NCBI GenBank assembly: GCA_001543015.1
Contig: LFLC01000025.1
Coordinates: forward strand, 154,567 to 218,566
DNA from: Nitrosopumilus sp. LS_AOA
GTDB taxonomy: Archaea; Thermoproteota; Nitrososphaeria; Nitrososphaerales; Nitrosopumilaceae
Direction: 5' to 3'
Length of the DNA: 64,000 nucleotides
A program made the position numbers and the translations under genes. The notes under the pieces were generated by a model, which was given only the letters and a program-made list of their open reading frames with translations, did no database searches and was not told where the DNA came from. Shown here piece by piece: positions 7,826-16,901 of the stretch (the stretch's first letter is position 1; every line of letters begins with the position of its first letter).

Positions 7826-8227
7826 TCACTCAAATGCTACCCTCGATTCGTGATCAAAACTATCTTGGGAATCTGATGCATGAATAATATTTTCGCTAAA
7901 TCCTAATCCAAAGTCACCTCTTATTGAACCAGGATCTGCTTCAAAAGATTTTGTGGCGCCAATCATAATTCTAGTAGTGGCAATTGCATTATTTCCCTCA
8001 ATAATTGCTGCAACTACAGGTCCTGATGTGATAAATGATGTCAACTCTCCAAAAAATGGTTTATCTTTGTGAACACCATAGAAATTCTCGGCTTGTTCTT
8101 GAGTAAATGTAAACATCTTTAGTTTCAAAAGTTTGAATCCTTTTCTTTCAAATCTTGATACAACCTCACCAACTAGATTTCTAGATACTGCGTCAGGTTT
8201 AACAATGAATAGTGATTGTTCAGTCAA
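7826..8227 (-). CDS. ndk: Nucleoside diphosphate kinase
   Basis: A 133-residue enzyme that transfers phosphate between nucleoside di- and triphosphates. It begins with SLFIVKPDAVSRNLVGE, has the family VSRFERKGF and GPVVAAIIEG stretches, and carries the phosphohistidine in NIIHASDS (His116). The length is normal. In archaea ndk often sits between rpl24e and infB, and that arrangement is exactly what is seen here: 2 nt from rpl24e and 6 nt from infB, so it is co-transcribed with translation genes. Confidence 0.96.
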   Translation of the reverse strand: MTEQSLFIVKPDAVSRNLVGEVVSRFERKGFKLLKLKMFTFTQEQAENFYGVHKDKPFFGELTSFITSGPVVAAIIEGNNAIATTRIMIGATKSFEADPGSIRGDFGLGFSENIIHASDSQDSFDHESRVAFE

Positions 8228-8229
8228 TT

Positions 8230-8430
8230 CTAGTTCTTTCGAATTCCGCCTTTAACGTATTTTTTGGTCCATTTGTATTTTCGTGGATCACGTTTTAACA
8301 CTAGAGCATTTTTCTTGCATTTTGAAGAACAAAACCATAAAACAGTTCCATCATTTTTTGCAAGCATTGTACCAGAACCTTTTGCTACAGGTCGGTTACA
8401 AAAAGTACATGGTTTAACTAAAAGACTCAT
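8230..8430 (-). CDS. rpl24e: Large-subunit ribosomal protein L24e
   Basis: A 66-residue zinc-binding protein of the large ribosomal subunit. The two knuckles CTFC (residues 8-11) and CSSKC (about 33-37) hold the zinc. The C-terminal RDPRKYKWTKKY segment is characteristic of the family. It is the third gene of the ribosomal operon, between rps28e (12 nt upstream) and ndk (2 nt downstream). Confidence 0.95.
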   Translation of the reverse strand: MSLLVKPCTFCNRPVAKGSGTMLAKNDGTVLWFCSSKCKKNALVLKRDPRKYKWTKKYVKGGIRKN

Positions 8431-8442
8431 TTCTCATTTCAC

Positions 8443-8655
8443 CTATTTAATTTTCTTTGCTTCTCTCTCTGTTTCTCTAAGCATTAAAATTTCTCCCAAT
8501 CTAACAGATCCTTTTACATTTCTTGTAAGAATTCTTCCTTTATCTTTTCCAGTAAGCACTTTTACTCTAACTTGAATAACTTCACCAGCGATACCAGTTC
8601 GTCCAACAATTTGAATAATTTCAGAATGTACTACTTCGTCAGTTGTGGCACTCAT
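8443..8655 (-). CDS. rps28e: Small-subunit ribosomal protein S28e
   Basis: A 70-residue OB-fold protein of the small subunit. It carries the diagnostic [17 protein letters not shown] and [18 protein letters not shown] stretches and ends [11 protein letters not shown]. The start codon overlaps the stop of rpl7ae as ATGA (8652-8655), which indicates translational coupling. The length matches archaeal S28e. Confidence 0.96.
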   Translation of the reverse strand: MSATTDEVVHSEIIQIVGRTGIAGEVIQVRVKVLTGKDKGRILTRNVKGSVRLGEILMLRETEREAKKIK

Positions 8656-9038
8656 TCTTCAGTCTTACCGCCTTTAATTTTAGCAATGGTTGCCACAACT
8701 TGGTCTACAATGTGTTGTGCGTCACCAGCATCCAAAATTGCTGCAGCGGCAGAAGTAATGTCAATACCTAAAGATTTACCTAATTCTTGTTTACTTGGTA
8801 CAAAAGCAAATGCTGCGCCTTGTTCCTCACAGAGAATTGGAAGATGTGCTACTACCTCAGGTGGTTCTACATCTTCAGCAATAATGATTAGTTTACTGGT
8901 ACCACGTTCAATTGCCTTTGTGGCTTCGTTTGTTCCTTTCTTGACTTTTCCACTAGTAGATGCAACTCTAACAGCTTCTAAGATTGGACTTACGAGGTCT
9001 TCTGGCGTCTCAAATTTAACATAATAAGGTTTACCCAT
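8652..9038 (-). CDS. rpl7ae: Ribosomal protein L7Ae (kink-turn binding protein)
   Basis: A 128-residue RNA-binding protein that recognises kink-turns in 23S rRNA, box C/D and H/ACA guide RNAs and archaeal RNase P. Seen: [14 protein letters not shown] and [21 protein letters not shown], both near-invariant in the family. It opens the leftward translation operon. A TTTTAATA element around 9090-9097 (leftward) is a plausible TATA box, leaving a short leader. Confidence 0.96.
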   Translation of the reverse strand: MGKPYYVKFETPEDLVSPILEAVRVASTSGKVKKGTNEATKAIERGTSKLIIIAEDVEPPEVVAHLPILCEEQGAAFAFVPSKQELGKSLGIDITSAAAAILDAGDAQHIVDQVVATIAKIKGGKTEE

Positions 9039-9100
9039 TCTTCATCACCCTTGGGGTTTATTCTCCATTCTCTGAATCCGCGGGTTTGGTATTAAAAGTG

Positions 9101-10450
9101 TTATCGGGTAATGATAGAATTTATTTTTTTGATATATTCAGACATTAAAACATCTAATTTCTCTTGACTTTCAGATTCTGCATAAACTCTAACAATTGGT
9201 TCTGTACCACTAGGTCTAATCATCACCCAATTTTTTGGATCGATTGTAATTTTGATTCCATCAGTTGTATCAGAATTTGGAAATTCACTTTTTAGAGCCA
9301 TAATCAGTTTTGAAACATTTTCAGGAGAACATACAATCTTATCTTTTGTAGTAAAAGATGAAGGGAGGTTAGTAACATATTCATAAATTGATTTTTCAGA
9401 TGTTGCTAAAAGATCAAGCATCAAAGCCAAAGTCATGCAACCATCTCTAACTTGATTATGTTTACCATACATGAATCCACCATTTTCTTCAAATCCAATT
9501 AATGCATCAGTTGGAACCATCTTCCTTGATACCTCAACACTTCCTACTTTGGTACGAATAACTTTTGAATTAGATTCTCTAGCTAAAACTTCAGTGTTAG
9601 ATCCTGAATTCAAACAAGTTACAACTAGAGAATTTGGATTCTTTTTTAATATGTGTCTCATCAATGCAAGTGCAGATTTATCTCCAGTCAAAATATTTCC
9701 TTTGTTATCACAGAAAATACTTCTATCACCATCTCCATCAAATGCAATTCCAACATCGGCATTATTTGCAATCACAGATTCTGAAAGTTTTGAAAGATTT
9801 TGAGGTGTTGGCTCTGAACCACGTCCTGGAAATGAACCATCAATTTTTTCATTAATAAGAAATGTTTCACACTGCAACATTTTACAAAAGTTAGGTGCAG
9901 ATACTGCTTGTGCACCATTACCTAAATCCAATACAACTTTGAAATGTTTTGATTCAATTAGTTTAGAATCAATATGTGAAATAATTCCTTTGAGGTAAAC
10001 ATCAATTGTACGATCTTCTTTTCTGGTAATACCCCAATTATCAGGATTCTGTATCCAACTTTTTTGTAGATAAATATCCTCAATTATTAATTCATCATTA
10101 CGTGAAATTTCTACTCCATCATATGCTGCAGGTTTTATTCCATTGTAATGTGGAGGATTGTGAGATGCAGTAATCATTATTCCACCAGAATATCTCAATG
10201 TTTTTACTGCAAATTCAAGACAAGGGGTTGGAACAATTCCTGCAATATTGCAATCAATGCCTATTGAATTTAATGCAGAGCTTACAACTTTACAAATTGC
10301 AGGACTTGAATCCCTACCATCATATCCAATTAACACAGGGCCTTTTTTGAAATAAGTTCCAATAGCTAAAGTCATGTCATGAACAAATTCTAATGTGAAA
10401 TCTTCAGAAAAAATACCACGAATTCCATTTGTTCCGAAAAATTTTGCCAT
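9101..10450 (-). CDS. Phosphoglucosamine/phosphomannomutase family protein (GlmM-like)
   Basis: Alpha-D-phosphohexomutase, most likely acting on glucosamine-phosphate or mannose-phosphate for glycan precursors. It begins MAKFFGTNGIRG. The phosphoserine loop is TASHNP (Ser96), the Mg loop is DGDGDR, the sugar loop is GFEENGG, and the phosphate loop near the end is RPSGTEP. I place the start at the ATG 10450 because this matches the family's N-terminus; four extra codons upstream are unneeded. The specificity between GlcN-6-P and Man/Glc-6-P cannot be decided from motifs. Its promoter region abuts the divergent tRNA-Leu. Confidence 0.88.
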   Translation of the reverse strand: MAKFFGTNGIRGIFSEDFTLEFVHDMTLAIGTYFKKGPVLIGYDGRDSSPAICKVVSSALNSIGIDCNIAGIVPTPCLEFAVKTLRYSGGIMITASHNPPHYNGIKPAAYDGVEISRNDELIIEDIYLQKSWIQNPDNWGITRKEDRTIDVYLKGIISHIDSKLIESKHFKVVLDLGNGAQAVSAPNFCKMLQCETFLINEKIDGSFPGRGSEPTPQNLSKLSESVIANNADVGIAFDGDGDRSIFCDNKGNILTGDKSALALMRHILKKNPNSLVVTCLNSGSNTEVLARESNSKVIRTKVGSVEVSRKMVPTDALIGFEENGGFMYGKHNQVRDGCMTLALMLDLLATSEKSIYEYVTNLPSSFTTKDKIVCSPENVSKLIMALKSEFPNSDTTDGIKITIDPKNWVMIRPSGTEPIVRVYAESESQEKLDVLMSEYIKKINSIITR

Positions 10451-10497
10451 GTAACTATTCAATAATAGATAAATTTGTGTTTAATGGCAAATTCGTT

Positions 10498-10585
10498 GCG
10501 GGAGTCGCCCAGCCTGGTCAAAGGCGTAGGGCTTAGGACCCTATCTCTTAGGAGTTCGTGGGTTCGAATCCCACCTCCCGCACCA
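10498..10585 (+). tRNA. tRNA-Leu (anticodon TAG), CCA encoded
   Basis: The acceptor stem GCGGGAG (10498-10504) pairs with CTCCCGC (10575-10581), followed by discriminator A and an encoded CCA (10583-10585). The anticodon stem TAGGG/CCCTA encloses CTTAGGA, giving anticodon TAG. The long variable arm is that of a class II tRNA, and the T-arm GTGGG-TTCGAAT-CCCAC is standard. No intron. Confidence 0.97.
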
Positions 10586-10636
10586 TTTTGATTTCTATGA
10601 ATGATTAATAGTGAGAAAATATGCATAAACAAAGTC

Positions 10637-11479
10637 ATGAGAAAAACAGTAGTTGGAATTACAGTAGTTGGAAAAGATAGAGAAGGTATTGTAGCTACAT
10701 TTACAAATTTTGCATTCTCAAAGGGTGGAAATATTGAGAAGGTTAACCAGAATGTTATTAAAAATATCTTTGGAATGTATCTAGAGGTTTCTTTTTCAAA
10801 AATAGTCGATGTAAAGAAATTTGATGAAGAAATTCAAAGTTTAGCAAAAAAAGAAAAGATGGATGTTAGTACACATCATGAAACAAATTCACAAAAAAAT
10901 ATTGCAATACTAGTAACAAAAGAACCACTTTGTCTACAAACATTTTTAGATAATACAAAATCACTAAAGGGAAAAATTTCAGTAATTATTGGTACAGAAA
11001 AAACATTGGAACCTTTAGCAAAAAAAGCAAAAATTCCATTTGTAATTGTAAATGATAAGAATCAACAAAAAGCAGAAGAAAAAATTATTGATATTTGTAA
11101 AAAATATAATATTGATTTAATTTCACTTGCAAGATACATGCGAATTCTTAGTCCAAACTTTGTTTGGAGATATCCAAATAGAATTATTAATATTCATCCG
11201 TCATTACTTCCAGCATTTCCTGGTGCATTAGCATATGCACAAGCTTATGAAAGAGGTACAAAGATCGTTGGTGTTACATCTCACTATGTTACAGAGAATT
11301 TAGATCAAGGACCAATCATTTTCCAAGATTCATTTAAGGTAGATCCAAATGATACACTTGAAAAAATTAAAGCAAAAGGACAAAAACTAGAAGCAGAAAC
11401 ATTACTCAAAGCAACAAAGATGCATCTAGAGAATAAACTTGAAGTTCGTTGGAGAAAAGTTCACATTAAATCAAAGTGA
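10637..11479 (+). CDS. purU: ACT-domain formyltransferase-fold protein, formyltetrahydrofolate deformylase-like (PurU)
   Basis: About 280 residues. The N-terminal ACT domain (VGITVVGKDREGIVATFTN) is fused to a formyltransferase domain with LARYMRILSP, NIHPSLLPAFPGA and SHYVTENLDQGPII. This order is diagnostic of PurU, which hydrolyses 10-formyl-THF to formate and THF. The His in NIHPS and the Asp in LDQGP are the family's catalytic pair. The start ATG at 10637 (MRKTVVG) is preferred over 10601. The gene lies 6 nt before the next gene, so the two are probably co-transcribed. PurU assignment is good, but physiological pterin use in these archaea is not settled. Confidence 0.85.
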   Translation: MRKTVVGITVVGKDREGIVATFTNFAFSKGGNIEKVNQNVIKNIFGMYLEVSFSKIVDVKKFDEEIQSLAKKEKMDVSTHHETNSQKNIAILVTKEPLCLQTFLDNTKSLKGKISVIIGTEKTLEPLAKKAKIPFVIVNDKNQQKAEEKIIDICKKYNIDLISLARYMRILSPNFVWRYPNRIINIHPSLLPAFPGALAYAQAYERGTKIVGVTSHYVTENLDQGPIIFQDSFKVDPNDTLEKIKAKGQKLEAETLLKATKMHLENKLEVRWRKVHIKSK

Positions 11480-11484
11480 ATTAA

Positions 11485-12207
11485 ATGGTAGACATCAAGG
11501 CTCAATTTGATCCCAATCTTAGAAAATTAATCAAAAAGAAAAAACAAGTTGCAATAATTCCTATAGGCTCAATTGAGCAACATGGATCACACTTACCAGT
11601 GTCAACTGATTCAGATATTGTAACAGAAGTAGCAAAAAAATTATCAGAAAAGAAAGGTTATCTCTTACTTCCAACAATTACTTGTGGAGTATCATTTGAA
11701 CATGCTCCATTTTTTAATTTGAGTATAAGAAAATCTACTCTACGTACTGTTCTAATAGATTTGTGTATTTCATTATTAGATAACAACATTAAAACAATTT
11801 TCATAATTAATGGTCATCATGGAAATCAAAAATCAATTAACAACATTGATGTAAAACTCAAAAAACTCTCAAAAAATAAACTCAAAGTATTTCCATTATC
11901 ATATTGGCATTTTATGAAAAGAGAATTTGATCATGCAGGTTTTGTAGAGACATCATTAATGATGGTAATTTCAAAAAATCTTAAAATGAATTTAGTAAAA
12001 AAAGGACTCATCACAGATAAAATGACAAAACAAGAAATCAAAAAAATTGGAAAATTAGCCAATCAATCATTTCCAAAAGCTACTAAAAATGGGATTTGGG
12101 GCGATCCTACAAAAGCTACAAAGAAGGATGGGCAAGAGATTTTAGATGAAATCATCAAAAATCTGGGAAAAAGGTGTCAAACTTGCCTCACCGGACATAG
12201 CTCATAA
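11485..12207 (+). CDS. Creatininase-family amidohydrolase (possible ArfB-type deformylase)
   Basis: A 240-residue metal-dependent amidohydrolase of the creatininase superfamily. The metal site shows PIGSIEQHGSHLPVSTD (about residues 26-42) and NGHHGN (about 109-114), with an HAGFVETSLMM segment carrying the conserved Glu. Archaeal members include ArfB, which deformylates a riboflavin/F420 precursor; the position next to a formyl-handling PurU-like gene and the F420 genes elsewhere in the window make that attractive but unproved. Other members act on creatinine or mycofactocin-like peptides. The family is certain and the substrate inferred. Confidence 0.75.
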   Translation: MVDIKAQFDPNLRKLIKKKKQVAIIPIGSIEQHGSHLPVSTDSDIVTEVAKKLSEKKGYLLLPTITCGVSFEHAPFFNLSIRKSTLRTVLIDLCISLLDNNIKTIFIINGHHGNQKSINNIDVKLKKLSKNKLKVFPLSYWHFMKREFDHAGFVETSLMMVISKNLKMNLVKKGLITDKMTKQEIKKIGKLANQSFPKATKNGIWGDPTKATKKDGQEILDEIIKNLGKRCQTCLTGHSS

Positions 12208-12262
12208 TTTCACCAATGGAAATTTAATATAACGCCTCAATATCCAAGTCAATAAGTGATTA

Positions 12263-12502
12263 ATGATGTCCCTTGATATGGCAGTAAAAGTATTGGATGA
12301 GAGTATCGGTCAAGTTGTACTGATAAAACTCAAAGGAACTAAGACAATTAGAGGTACTCTTCTTGGTTTTGACCAACACATGAACCTGCTACTCGAATCT
12401 TCAGAGGAAATTCCTGCTGAAGGCGATTCTAAAAGCCTTGGAACCATTGTAGTCAGAGGAGACAATGTAGTTATGATATCTCCTCCGCCGGCACAAAAAT
12501 AG
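12263..12502 (+). CDS. Sm-like (LSm/SmAP) RNA-binding protein
   Basis: A 79-residue archaeal Sm protein, expected to form a heptameric ring that binds U-rich RNA. The Sm1 motif is visible as [26 protein letters not shown] and the Sm2 motif as [15 protein letters not shown]. Two adjacent ATG codons (12263, 12266) are possible starts. Eleven nt later comes rpl37e, the usual archaeal pairing of LSm and L37e, so the two are co-transcribed. Confidence 0.95.
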   Translation: MMSLDMAVKVLDESIGQVVLIKLKGTKTIRGTLLGFDQHMNLLLESSEEIPAEGDSKSLGTIVVRGDNVVMISPPPAQK

Positions 12503-12512
12503 GTGATTCTGG

Positions 12513-12680
12513 ATGGTTAAAGGCACAACTTCTATGGGTGGTTTTACAAAGAAGAAAGTTCACATTAGATGTAGACGATGTGGTAAAAATTCTCTTCACA
12601 AGCGTCACCACCAATGTGCAAGTTGTGGATTCCCAGAGGCTAAACGCAGAAAGTATTCCTGGATTAAATGGTATACATAG
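12513..12680 (+). CDS. rpl37e: Large-subunit ribosomal protein L37e
   Basis: A 55-residue zinc-binding ribosomal protein. It begins [20 protein letters not shown] and has two CxxC knuckles (CRRC and CASC) flanking HKRHHQ, then [14 protein letters not shown], the family's signature end. The stop TAG (12678-12680) is directly followed by the ATG of the next gene. The order LSm-L37e is conserved in archaea. Confidence 0.96.
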
Positions 12681-13652
12681 ATGCAAGAGATTGTAATTAT
12701 TCTTAGTTCATTAGTTGGTGTAGCTACAGCTGCTGCAGTACGTAAGATGCCAAGAGACAAAAATCAATTACTTAGTCTTGGTGCAAGTTCTCACATTAAA
12801 AGTCAGATTACAACTCTAAAAATTGAAAAAGATATTCTAACTAAAACAATATCAAGACTATACCAAACAGATTCTGAATTCGCTAAAATTCAAAAGGATA
12901 AATTATTATTAAAATATCAACACCAATTGGGAATTATTTTAGCTAAACTAGAAAAACTAGAACAAGCAAGTAAACATCCAGATTTAGGTCCAGTAGGCGA
13001 TGGTTTGATAACATTAATGGATCAAAAATTATCAAAGCTAGATGATAGATTATACGAATTATCATCAAAGATAACAAGTGCTAAAATTCAAACACCAGAA
13101 ATAAAGAAAGAGCAAATAAAACAAAAGATTTCAGAGTCAATCAAAGAGACATTTAATTTTGAAACTTCAAAAGATGTAAAGATTAAACCTGTCGAGATTC
13201 CTACAACAAGATCAAGACAATCATTTGAATTAACTACATTAACAAATGTTCCAAGAAAAGAAATAAAATTCCCATCATTTGAAAAAGAAGAAATTAAACA
13301 AGTGATAAAACCAATGCCACAACCAAAAATTATTCAAACAGAATTAATCAAACCAAAAGAAAAAATAATTCAAGAAGTCATTACCTCAAGAAAAGAAATT
13401 ATTCAAGAAATCATTACACCAAAACAAAAAGTAGAAGATAAAATTGAAATCATTCAATCAGTTACATCAAAATTAGAAATAATACCGGATATCAAAAAAG
13501 AAGTTGCTAAAATTAACGAGTACAAAGCACTACCTGAACCAAAATTAGCCACATTTGATGATGATTTTAATGAAGATGTAGATGATTTAGATAAAATCAA
13601 AGGAGATATCATGAAAGTTCTCTCAAAGCTTGATCAAGCAGAGGTAGAATAA
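12681..13652 (+). CDS. Membrane-anchored coiled-coil protein of unknown function
   Basis: A 323-residue protein that I do not recognise. Residues 1-20 form one hydrophobic helix (IVIILSSLVGVATAAAV), probably an anchor or signal. Residues about 40-135 are heptad-rich and likely coiled coil. From about 140 to 290 it is low-complexity and rich in Lys, Glu, Ile and Pro, with repeated EIIQEIIT/EIIQEVIT-like phrases. The end is acidic (DDDFNEDVDDLDKIKGDI). It starts directly at the L37e stop and its stop abuts the rpiA TTG, so it sits in a translation/central-metabolism operon. A scaffold or cell-envelope role is only a guess. Confidence 0.65.
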   Translation: MQEIVIILSSLVGVATAAAVRKMPRDKNQLLSLGASSHIKSQITTLKIEKDILTKTISRLYQTDSEFAKIQKDKLLLKYQHQLGIILAKLEKLEQASKHPDLGPVGDGLITLMDQKLSKLDDRLYELSSKITSAKIQTPEIKKEQIKQKISESIKETFNFETSKDVKIKPVEIPTTRSRQSFELTTLTNVPRKEIKFPSFEKEEIKQVIKPMPQPKIIQTELIKPKEKIIQEVITSRKEIIQEIITPKQKVEDKIEIIQSVTSKLEIIPDIKKEVAKINEYKALPEPKLATFDDDFNEDVDDLDKIKGDIMKVLSKLDQAEVE

Positions 13653-14327
13653 TTGTCCTACGATGATGCCATAAAGGCATTATCAAATAATGCACTAAAA
13701 TTTGTCAAAGACGATTACATAATTGGTTTAGGTAGTGGTAGAGCAGCTACTACATTTGTAAAATCCCTTGCAAAATTAATCAAAGTAAAAAATTACAATA
13801 TCAAAGGAGTTCCAACGTCATTACAAATTAAATTAATTGCAGAAAAAGCAGGTATTCCACTAGTAGAATCAGATCAGGTAGAGTTTATTGATGTTGTATT
13901 TGATGGTGCAGATCAAATTGATTCTCAAAAATATGTAATCAAAGGTGGGGGTGGAGCTTTACTGAGAGAAAATATTTTGTTTAGTCTTGCAAAAAAGGTA
14001 GTAATCATGGCAGATAAAACAAAATTTGTAAAAAATTTCACACGAACAGTACCAGTTGAAATTCATCCACTTGCAAGAACCTCTGTAATTCAATCAATTA
14101 AAAAATTAGGAGGAACAGCAGAGTTACGTTCACTGGAGAAAGGATATCCTTTCTTTACAGAAAACGGTAACATAATTTTAGATTGTGACTTTGGAGTGAT
14201 AAAAAATCCTAAAATATTATCTCAAAAAATTAAAGGTGTTACAGGGGTACTAGAGTCTGGAATATTTCTCAGAAAGCCTGATGTGATTTACAGAGCCAAA
14301 ATAGATGGCAAATTCGACATATTATAG
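13653..14327 (+). CDS. rpiA: Ribose-5-phosphate isomerase A
   Basis: A 224-residue enzyme interconverting ribose 5-phosphate and ribulose 5-phosphate. Family marks are GLGSGRAATTFVKSL (phosphate loop, about residues 26-40), VVFDGADQID with the catalytic Asp, and KGGGGALLREN. The start is a TTG placed immediately after the TAA of the previous gene, which suggests coupled translation. It converges with the histidine kinase gene, whose stop lies 11 nt away. Confidence 0.95.
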   Translation: MSYDDAIKALSNNALKFVKDDYIIGLGSGRAATTFVKSLAKLIKVKNYNIKGVPTSLQIKLIAEKAGIPLVESDQVEFIDVVFDGADQIDSQKYVIKGGGGALLRENILFSLAKKVVIMADKTKFVKNFTRTVPVEIHPLARTSVIQSIKKLGGTAELRSLEKGYPFFTENGNIILDCDFGVIKNPKILSQKIKGVTGVLESGIFLRKPDVIYRAKIDGKFDIL

Positions 14328-14338
14328 AATAATTGAAT

Positions 14339-15415
14339 TTATGTAATCTTTCTTGAACTAGAATTATCTGAAATTTTGGGCAATGTAATTGTGAAAATTG
14401 TAGGTGGGGATGTTACTGAAATGATTCCACCATGTGATTCTACAATAGATTTGACGCTTGCAAGACCTAGTCCTGTTCCTTGTTGTTTTGTGGTAAATAA
14501 GGGCTCAAAGAGAGAATCAATATTTTGTTTTGGAATACCTTCACCTGAATCTTTAACTTGTATTATTATTCCATCATTATTTTCTTCAACTAAAATTTCT
14601 ATTGTACCAGTATAATTAATTGCCTGAATTCCATTTAAAATTAAATTATTGAATACTATAGAAAATTGTTTTTCATCACAATATACGTCAATATTATTTT
14701 TTGGAAGAATTAATTTTATGTTTTCAGGAATAGGTATAGAATCTAAAGATTCTGAAATAATTTCAGATATTTTATGATTGTTTAATGTAATTGGTCGTTC
14801 ACGTACAAAATTCAATACATCATCTACTTGATGAGTAATTCTATCAATTGAACGCTCAACTTTATCCATAATGTTTTGTTGTGATTTATCTGCCCCATAC
14901 AATAGTTTTAGATTTTCTAATGAAATCTTAATGATTGAAAGTGGATTTCTCAAGTCATGTGCAAGACGAGAAGAGAATCTACCGACAGTAATCATTTTCT
15001 CATTTTTCAAATTTTCTTCATAGAATTTTTTTTGTTTTGTGATATTTCGACGAATTGCAATATGTTCATAGACTTTTCCTTGTTTATTCAAAAATGGTAC
15101 AATAAATAGATCAGACCAAAAAATTTTACCATTTTTTGATTTATTTTTAACTTCACCATGCCATACTTTTCCTGAATTAATTTTATCCCATAAATTATTA
15201 TAAAATTCTATAGAGTGATACCCAGAACGAATCAATTCATGATCTTTCCCTATTAATTCATCTGAAGAATAACCAGTGGTTTCACAAAATTGTTTATTGA
15301 CATATTTTATTATTCCATTTGTATCAGTGATTGTTACCATAGAAGATTCATCTAAAGCCCGTCTAAGATTTTTTTGAATTATTATCTGAGATTCAATATC
15401 AGTATCAAAATCCAT
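14339..15415 (-). CDS. PAS-domain sensor histidine kinase (soluble)
   Basis: A 358-residue cytoplasmic sensor kinase without membrane segments. The PAS domain (about residues 18-128) shows DTNGIIKYVNKQFCETTGY and a PAC-like end (HIAIRRNIT). The HisKA helix carries the H-box RLAHDLRNPLS with phospho-His153. The ATPase domain has the N-box, the G1 box DSGEGIP, the F-box LFEPLFTTK and the G2 box GTGLGLA. Its kinase core closely resembles that of the membrane kinase at 40924. No response regulator is adjacent, so its partner is elsewhere. The PAS ligand is unknown. Confidence 0.9.
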   Translation of the reverse strand: MDFDTDIESQIIIQKNLRRALDESSMVTITDTNGIIKYVNKQFCETTGYSSDELIGKDHELIRSGYHSIEFYNNLWDKINSGKVWHGEVKNKSKNGKIFWSDLFIVPFLNKQGKVYEHIAIRRNITKQKKFYEENLKNEKMITVGRFSSRLAHDLRNPLSIIKISLENLKLLYGADKSQQNIMDKVERSIDRITHQVDDVLNFVRERPITLNNHKISEIISESLDSIPIPENIKLILPKNNIDVYCDEKQFSIVFNNLILNGIQAINYTGTIEILVEENNDGIIIQVKDSGEGIPKQNIDSLFEPLFTTKQQGTGLGLASVKSIVESHGGIISVTSPPTIFTITLPKISDNSSSRKIT

Positions 15416-15512
15416 CTATAATTAATTTAATTACTGAAATTTAGGTGAATCTATGAATTTATGATTATGTATATTGAATTACTTCAGATCTTAAAATGAT
15501 TTTTGTAAAATT

Positions 15513-16901
15513 CTAAATTTTTCGCTCAACTAGTTTACCATAACCAAGTTTACCTATTACTTCAAAATTATCAGCAACAACTTCACCTCGAACTATAGTT
15601 TTTACTGGCCAGCCCTTTAGATTTCGTCCCTCATATACAATATAATCAGAAAATCCTCCAAACAATTCAGATGTTACTTTTTTTTCTTTTTTCAAGTCAA
15701 TCATAGTGATGTCAGCATCAGAGTTTTTCTCTAGTGTTCCTTTCTGAGGATACATTCCAAAAATTTTTGCAGCATTTGTACTAGTAAATGAAACAAATTG
15801 CTCCAAAGTAATTTTATTCTGATTTACTCCATCATTGAGTAATATTGGTAAAGCTGTTCCAATTCCAGGAAATCCAGCAAGTGTACCCCAAACATCATCA
15901 CCACCAAGTTTTAGTTTTAGTTGATTTGCCACATGATCTGTTCCTATTGTATCAATTTGATTTCCAGATAATGCATTCCATATTGCCTGTCTATCATTTT
16001 CAGTTCTAATTGGAGGCATTACTTTGGCAAGATATCCTTGTTGTTTTTCATAAGATAATGTCAAATAATGAGGACAAGTCTCTACAAATATTCTAGTTCC
16101 GAGTTTTCGTTCTTCTTCTATTTGTAACAATGCTATCTCAGAACCAATATGAACAAAATAGATTACACAATTATAATCACGTCCAAATTTTGATACAGTC
16201 TTTATTGCTTTAGCCTCAAATTCAGGAGAACGACTTTCAGACCATGCAGATAATCCGTCTTGGTTCTTTTCTTTAGCAGTTTTAATTCCACATCCACATG
16301 ATTCATAATCTTCTGCATGAACTAGTACTGGACATCCAAGTGATGCAGCAGTTTTTACTGTTTGTTTGACTATATCATCAGTAACTTCAACTTTTGCTGC
16401 AACAAGTCCAGTAGAATTTGGTGGCATATCCATGTAAACATGTCCAACTTCACCACCAAGATTCATGTAAATTTTAAATGATGTAATTCCTTTTCTAACA
16501 CAGAATTTCATCTCATTAATTTGCTGTGAATTAAAAATAGATGCATGGATTGCATAATCAACATAATGATATTGAGCAGAAGTATCAAGTTGAGATTGTA
16601 GAGAACTTGAAAATGAATCCTCCAGTCTAAGCATTCTCATCATAGTAGTGATTCCACCAATTGCTGCAGCATGTGATTCAGTTTTTGCAGCTTCATTAAT
16701 TGGAGAATATACACCATAATGAACATGAGTATCAATTGGACCTGGAACACAAATCAAACCATTACCATTAATTTTATGGTCACATGCTGGAACATCAGAT
16801 GTTAGTCCAATAATTTTTCCCTCATCAATTATGAGATTTTTATCAATCATTCCCTGTGGAAGTATAATGTGGGAATCAATAATCACAGTATCATACGTCA
16901 T
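15513..16901 (-). CDS. Dihydroorotase/hydantoinase-type cyclic amidohydrolase
   Basis: A 462-residue member of the metal-dependent amidohydrolase superfamily, in the cyclic-amide branch with dihydroorotase, hydantoinase and allantoinase. The metal site can be followed: PGPIDTHVHYG, the likely carboxylated Lys in GITSFKIYMNLGG, HAEDYES, FVHIGSE and GTDHVAN. The C-terminal composite beta-sandwich follows (DADITMIDL...). The Arg that normally follows HVH in dihydroorotase (binding the substrate carboxylate) is replaced by YG, which favours a hydantoinase-like substrate over dihydroorotate. This is an inference from a single motif. Single gene; its upstream region is the 423-nt gap described next. 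Confidence 0.8.
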   Translation of the reverse strand: MTYDTVIIDSHIILPQGMIDKNLIIDEGKIIGLTSDVPACDHKINGNGLICVPGPIDTHVHYGVYSPINEAAKTESHAAAIGGITTMMRMLRLEDSFSSSLQSQLDTSAQYHYVDYAIHASIFNSQQINEMKFCVRKGITSFKIYMNLGGEVGHVYMDMPPNSTGLVAAKVEVTDDIVKQTVKTAASLGCPVLVHAEDYESCGCGIKTAKEKNQDGLSAWSESRSPEFEAKAIKTVSKFGRDYNCVIYFVHIGSEIALLQIEEERKLGTRIFVETCPHYLTLSYEKQQGYLAKVMPPIRTENDRQAIWNALSGNQIDTIGTDHVANQLKLKLGGDDVWGTLAGFPGIGTALPILLNDGVNQNKITLEQFVSFTSTNAAKIFGMYPQKGTLEKNSDADITMIDLKKEKKVTSELFGGFSDYIVYEGRNLKGWPVKTIVRGEVVADNFEVIGKLGYGKLVERKI

